From Saccoglossus kowalevskii (Eukaryota > Hemichordata > Enteropneusta > Harrimaniidae), in assembly GCF_000003605.2 (NCBI RefSeq), contig NW_003152625.1, positions 1 through 32,457 of the forward strand: a stretch of 32,457 nucleotides of DNA, in the 5' to 3' direction. The notes beneath the pieces were generated by a model that was given only the letters and a program-made list of their open reading frames with translations, made no database searches and had not been told where the DNA came from. The position numbers were made by a program, and so were the translations under genes. Shown here piece by piece: positions 31,796 through 32,457 of the stretch (the first letter of the stretch is position 1; each line of letters opens with the position of its first letter).

Positions 31796-32457
31796 GTGCG
31801 TCACATAGTGTATTTCACACAGTTAAGAGTCTGATTATGTAGGAGTTAATGGTGTGCGTCACATAGTGTATTTCACATAATTAAGATTCTGATTATGTAG
31901 CAGTAAATGATGAGCGTCACATTGTGTATTTCACATAGTTAAGATTCTGATTATGTAGGAGTAAATGATGTGCGTCACATAGTGTATTTGACATAGTTAA
32001 GAGTCTAATTATGTAGGAGCTAATGGTGTGCTTCACATAGTGTATTTCATATAGTGAAGATTCTGATTATGTAGGAGTTAATGATGTGCGTCACATAGTG
32101 TTTTTCAGATAGTTAAGATTCTGATTATGTAGGAGTTAATGATGTGCGTCACATACTGTATTTCACATAGTTAAGAGTCTGATTATGTAGGAGTTAATGA
32201 TGTGCGTCACATAGTATATTTCACATAGTTAAGAGTCTGATTATGTATGAGGTAATGGTGTGCGTCACATAGTGCATTTCACATAGTTATGATTCTGATT
32301 ATGTAGCAGTAAATGATTTGCGTCACACAGTGTATTTCACATAGTTAAGAGTCTAATTATGTAGGAGTAAATGGTGTGCGTCACATTGTGTATTTCAGAT
32401 AGTTAAGAGTCTGATTATGTAGGAGTAAATGATGTGCGTCACATTGTGTATTGCAGA
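31796..32457 (+). repeat. Higher-order block K, copy 3, cut by the window end
   Basis: 1394 bp (24 monomers plus 2 bp) right of copy 2. Differences seen: ATATAGTGAAG near 32050 and TAGTATATTTCAC near 32213. Eleven monomers end at 32433. The last 24 bases are the start of a TATTGCAG monomer, as at 24081, so the array very likely continues past the window like copy 1. Confidence 0.9.

Larger units (their letters stand above)
1..32457 (+). repeat. 58-bp satellite DNA array, 559 complete monomers plus a 24-bp partial
   Basis: Every line of the window is the same 58-bp unit in direct, head-to-tail orientation; I found no inverted monomer and no interrupting unique DNA. With phase set at base 1, monomer starts stay at 1 mod 58 up to about 3.7 kb and drift to +11 by the end. 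The drift is explained exactly by the small indels listed as separate features. The consensus has 18 A, 20 T, 14 G and 6 C (34.5% G+C). Stops occur in every frame: + strand at monomer positions 11, 25, 29, 37, 45, 51 and 55, and all three minus frames also have one, so the array is non-coding. This is eukaryotic satellite DNA; I do not recognise the family. Both edges of the array lie outside the window. Confidence 0.98.

Noticed and set aside
1-32457. Protein-coding genes
   Set aside because: The consensus has stops in all three frames on both strands and the frame shifts by one each 58-bp unit, so only short chance open stretches exist. ATG and GTG occur in most monomers simply because AATGATGTG is part of the repeat.
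1-32457. CRISPR array
   Set aside because: There are no unique spacers: repeat follows repeat without intervening sequence, and variation is by subfamily, not spacer by spacer.
1-32457. Bacterial or plasmid iteron origin
   Set aside because: The unit is too long and too numerous (559), no DnaA-type boxes or replication gene are present, and both edges are still repeat.
1-32457. Telomere repeats or simple microsatellites
   Set aside because: No TTAGGG, TTTAGGG or similar run and no run of short units was seen; short TATATAG stretches are single monomer variants.
1-32457. tRNA, rRNA or 5S gene clusters
   Set aside because: The 58-bp unit is shorter than any of these genes and shows no cloverleaf or conserved rRNA sequence.
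1-32457. Transposon or LTR inside the array
   Set aside because: I looked for breaks in the 58-bp rhythm. The largest irregularities are 1 to 3 bp, so no inserted element is present.

Overview
The whole 32,457-bp window is one uninterrupted satellite-DNA array: a 58-bp monomer repeated head to tail, always in the same orientation, with no gene, RNA gene, transposon or unique sequence. Reading phase from base 1, there are 559 complete monomers plus a 24-bp partial monomer at the end. 559 x 58 is 32,422; with the partial this leaves a net excess of 11 bp. Every length-changing monomer I could find (7 copies of a one-T insertion lineage and a few other small indels) adds up to exactly that +11. 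Both array edges lie outside the window. A long, AT-rich (about 66% A+T in the consensus), non-coding array of this size points to nuclear heterochromatin of a eukaryote (centromeric, pericentromeric, subtelomeric or interstitial). I do not recognise the monomer and cannot name a species. Part of the substitution pattern at the single CpG of the monomer looks like decay of methylated CpG, which would fit a genome with CpG methylation, but this is inference.

Layout. The monomers are not random variants. They form subfamilies that recur in fixed order as higher-order blocks. Two kinds of territory alternate. A-type territory (about 1-1508, 2089-5860, 8357-12530, 14735-32457) is rich in monomers carrying CACACAG, CACATTG, TAATTATG, GAGCGTC and GTGCTTC variants. 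B-type territory (about 1509-2088, 5861-8356, 12531-14734) is rich in GTGCATCAC, TAGGCGTAAA, CAGACAG and ATTCGACA variants. Blocks of about 350 to 1,100 bp were copied both in direct tandem (638-bp, 11-monomer copies at 11197 and 11835; 1102-bp, 19-monomer copies at 24719 and 25821) and over distances of 1.4 to 24 kb, usually at a whole number of monomers once small indels are counted. A marker monomer (GCATTT followed by TTATGATTC) recurs at spacings such as 11, 19 and 30 (= 11 + 19) monomers.

How it works together. Nothing here encodes a product: the consensus has stop codons in all three frames of both strands, and because 58 is not a multiple of 3 the frame rotates every monomer. The structure fits repeated unequal exchange, block amplification and short conversion or insertion/deletion events that move whole monomers. 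The parts worth a second look are the layered block history, the methylation-like decay of the one CpG, the small dyad around that CpG (which also holds a TGACG motif on the minus strand), the strong strand asymmetry (G far above C on the + strand), and a few places where monomer length control broke down (about 7774-7945, 9505-9563, 21896-21921, 31601-31694).
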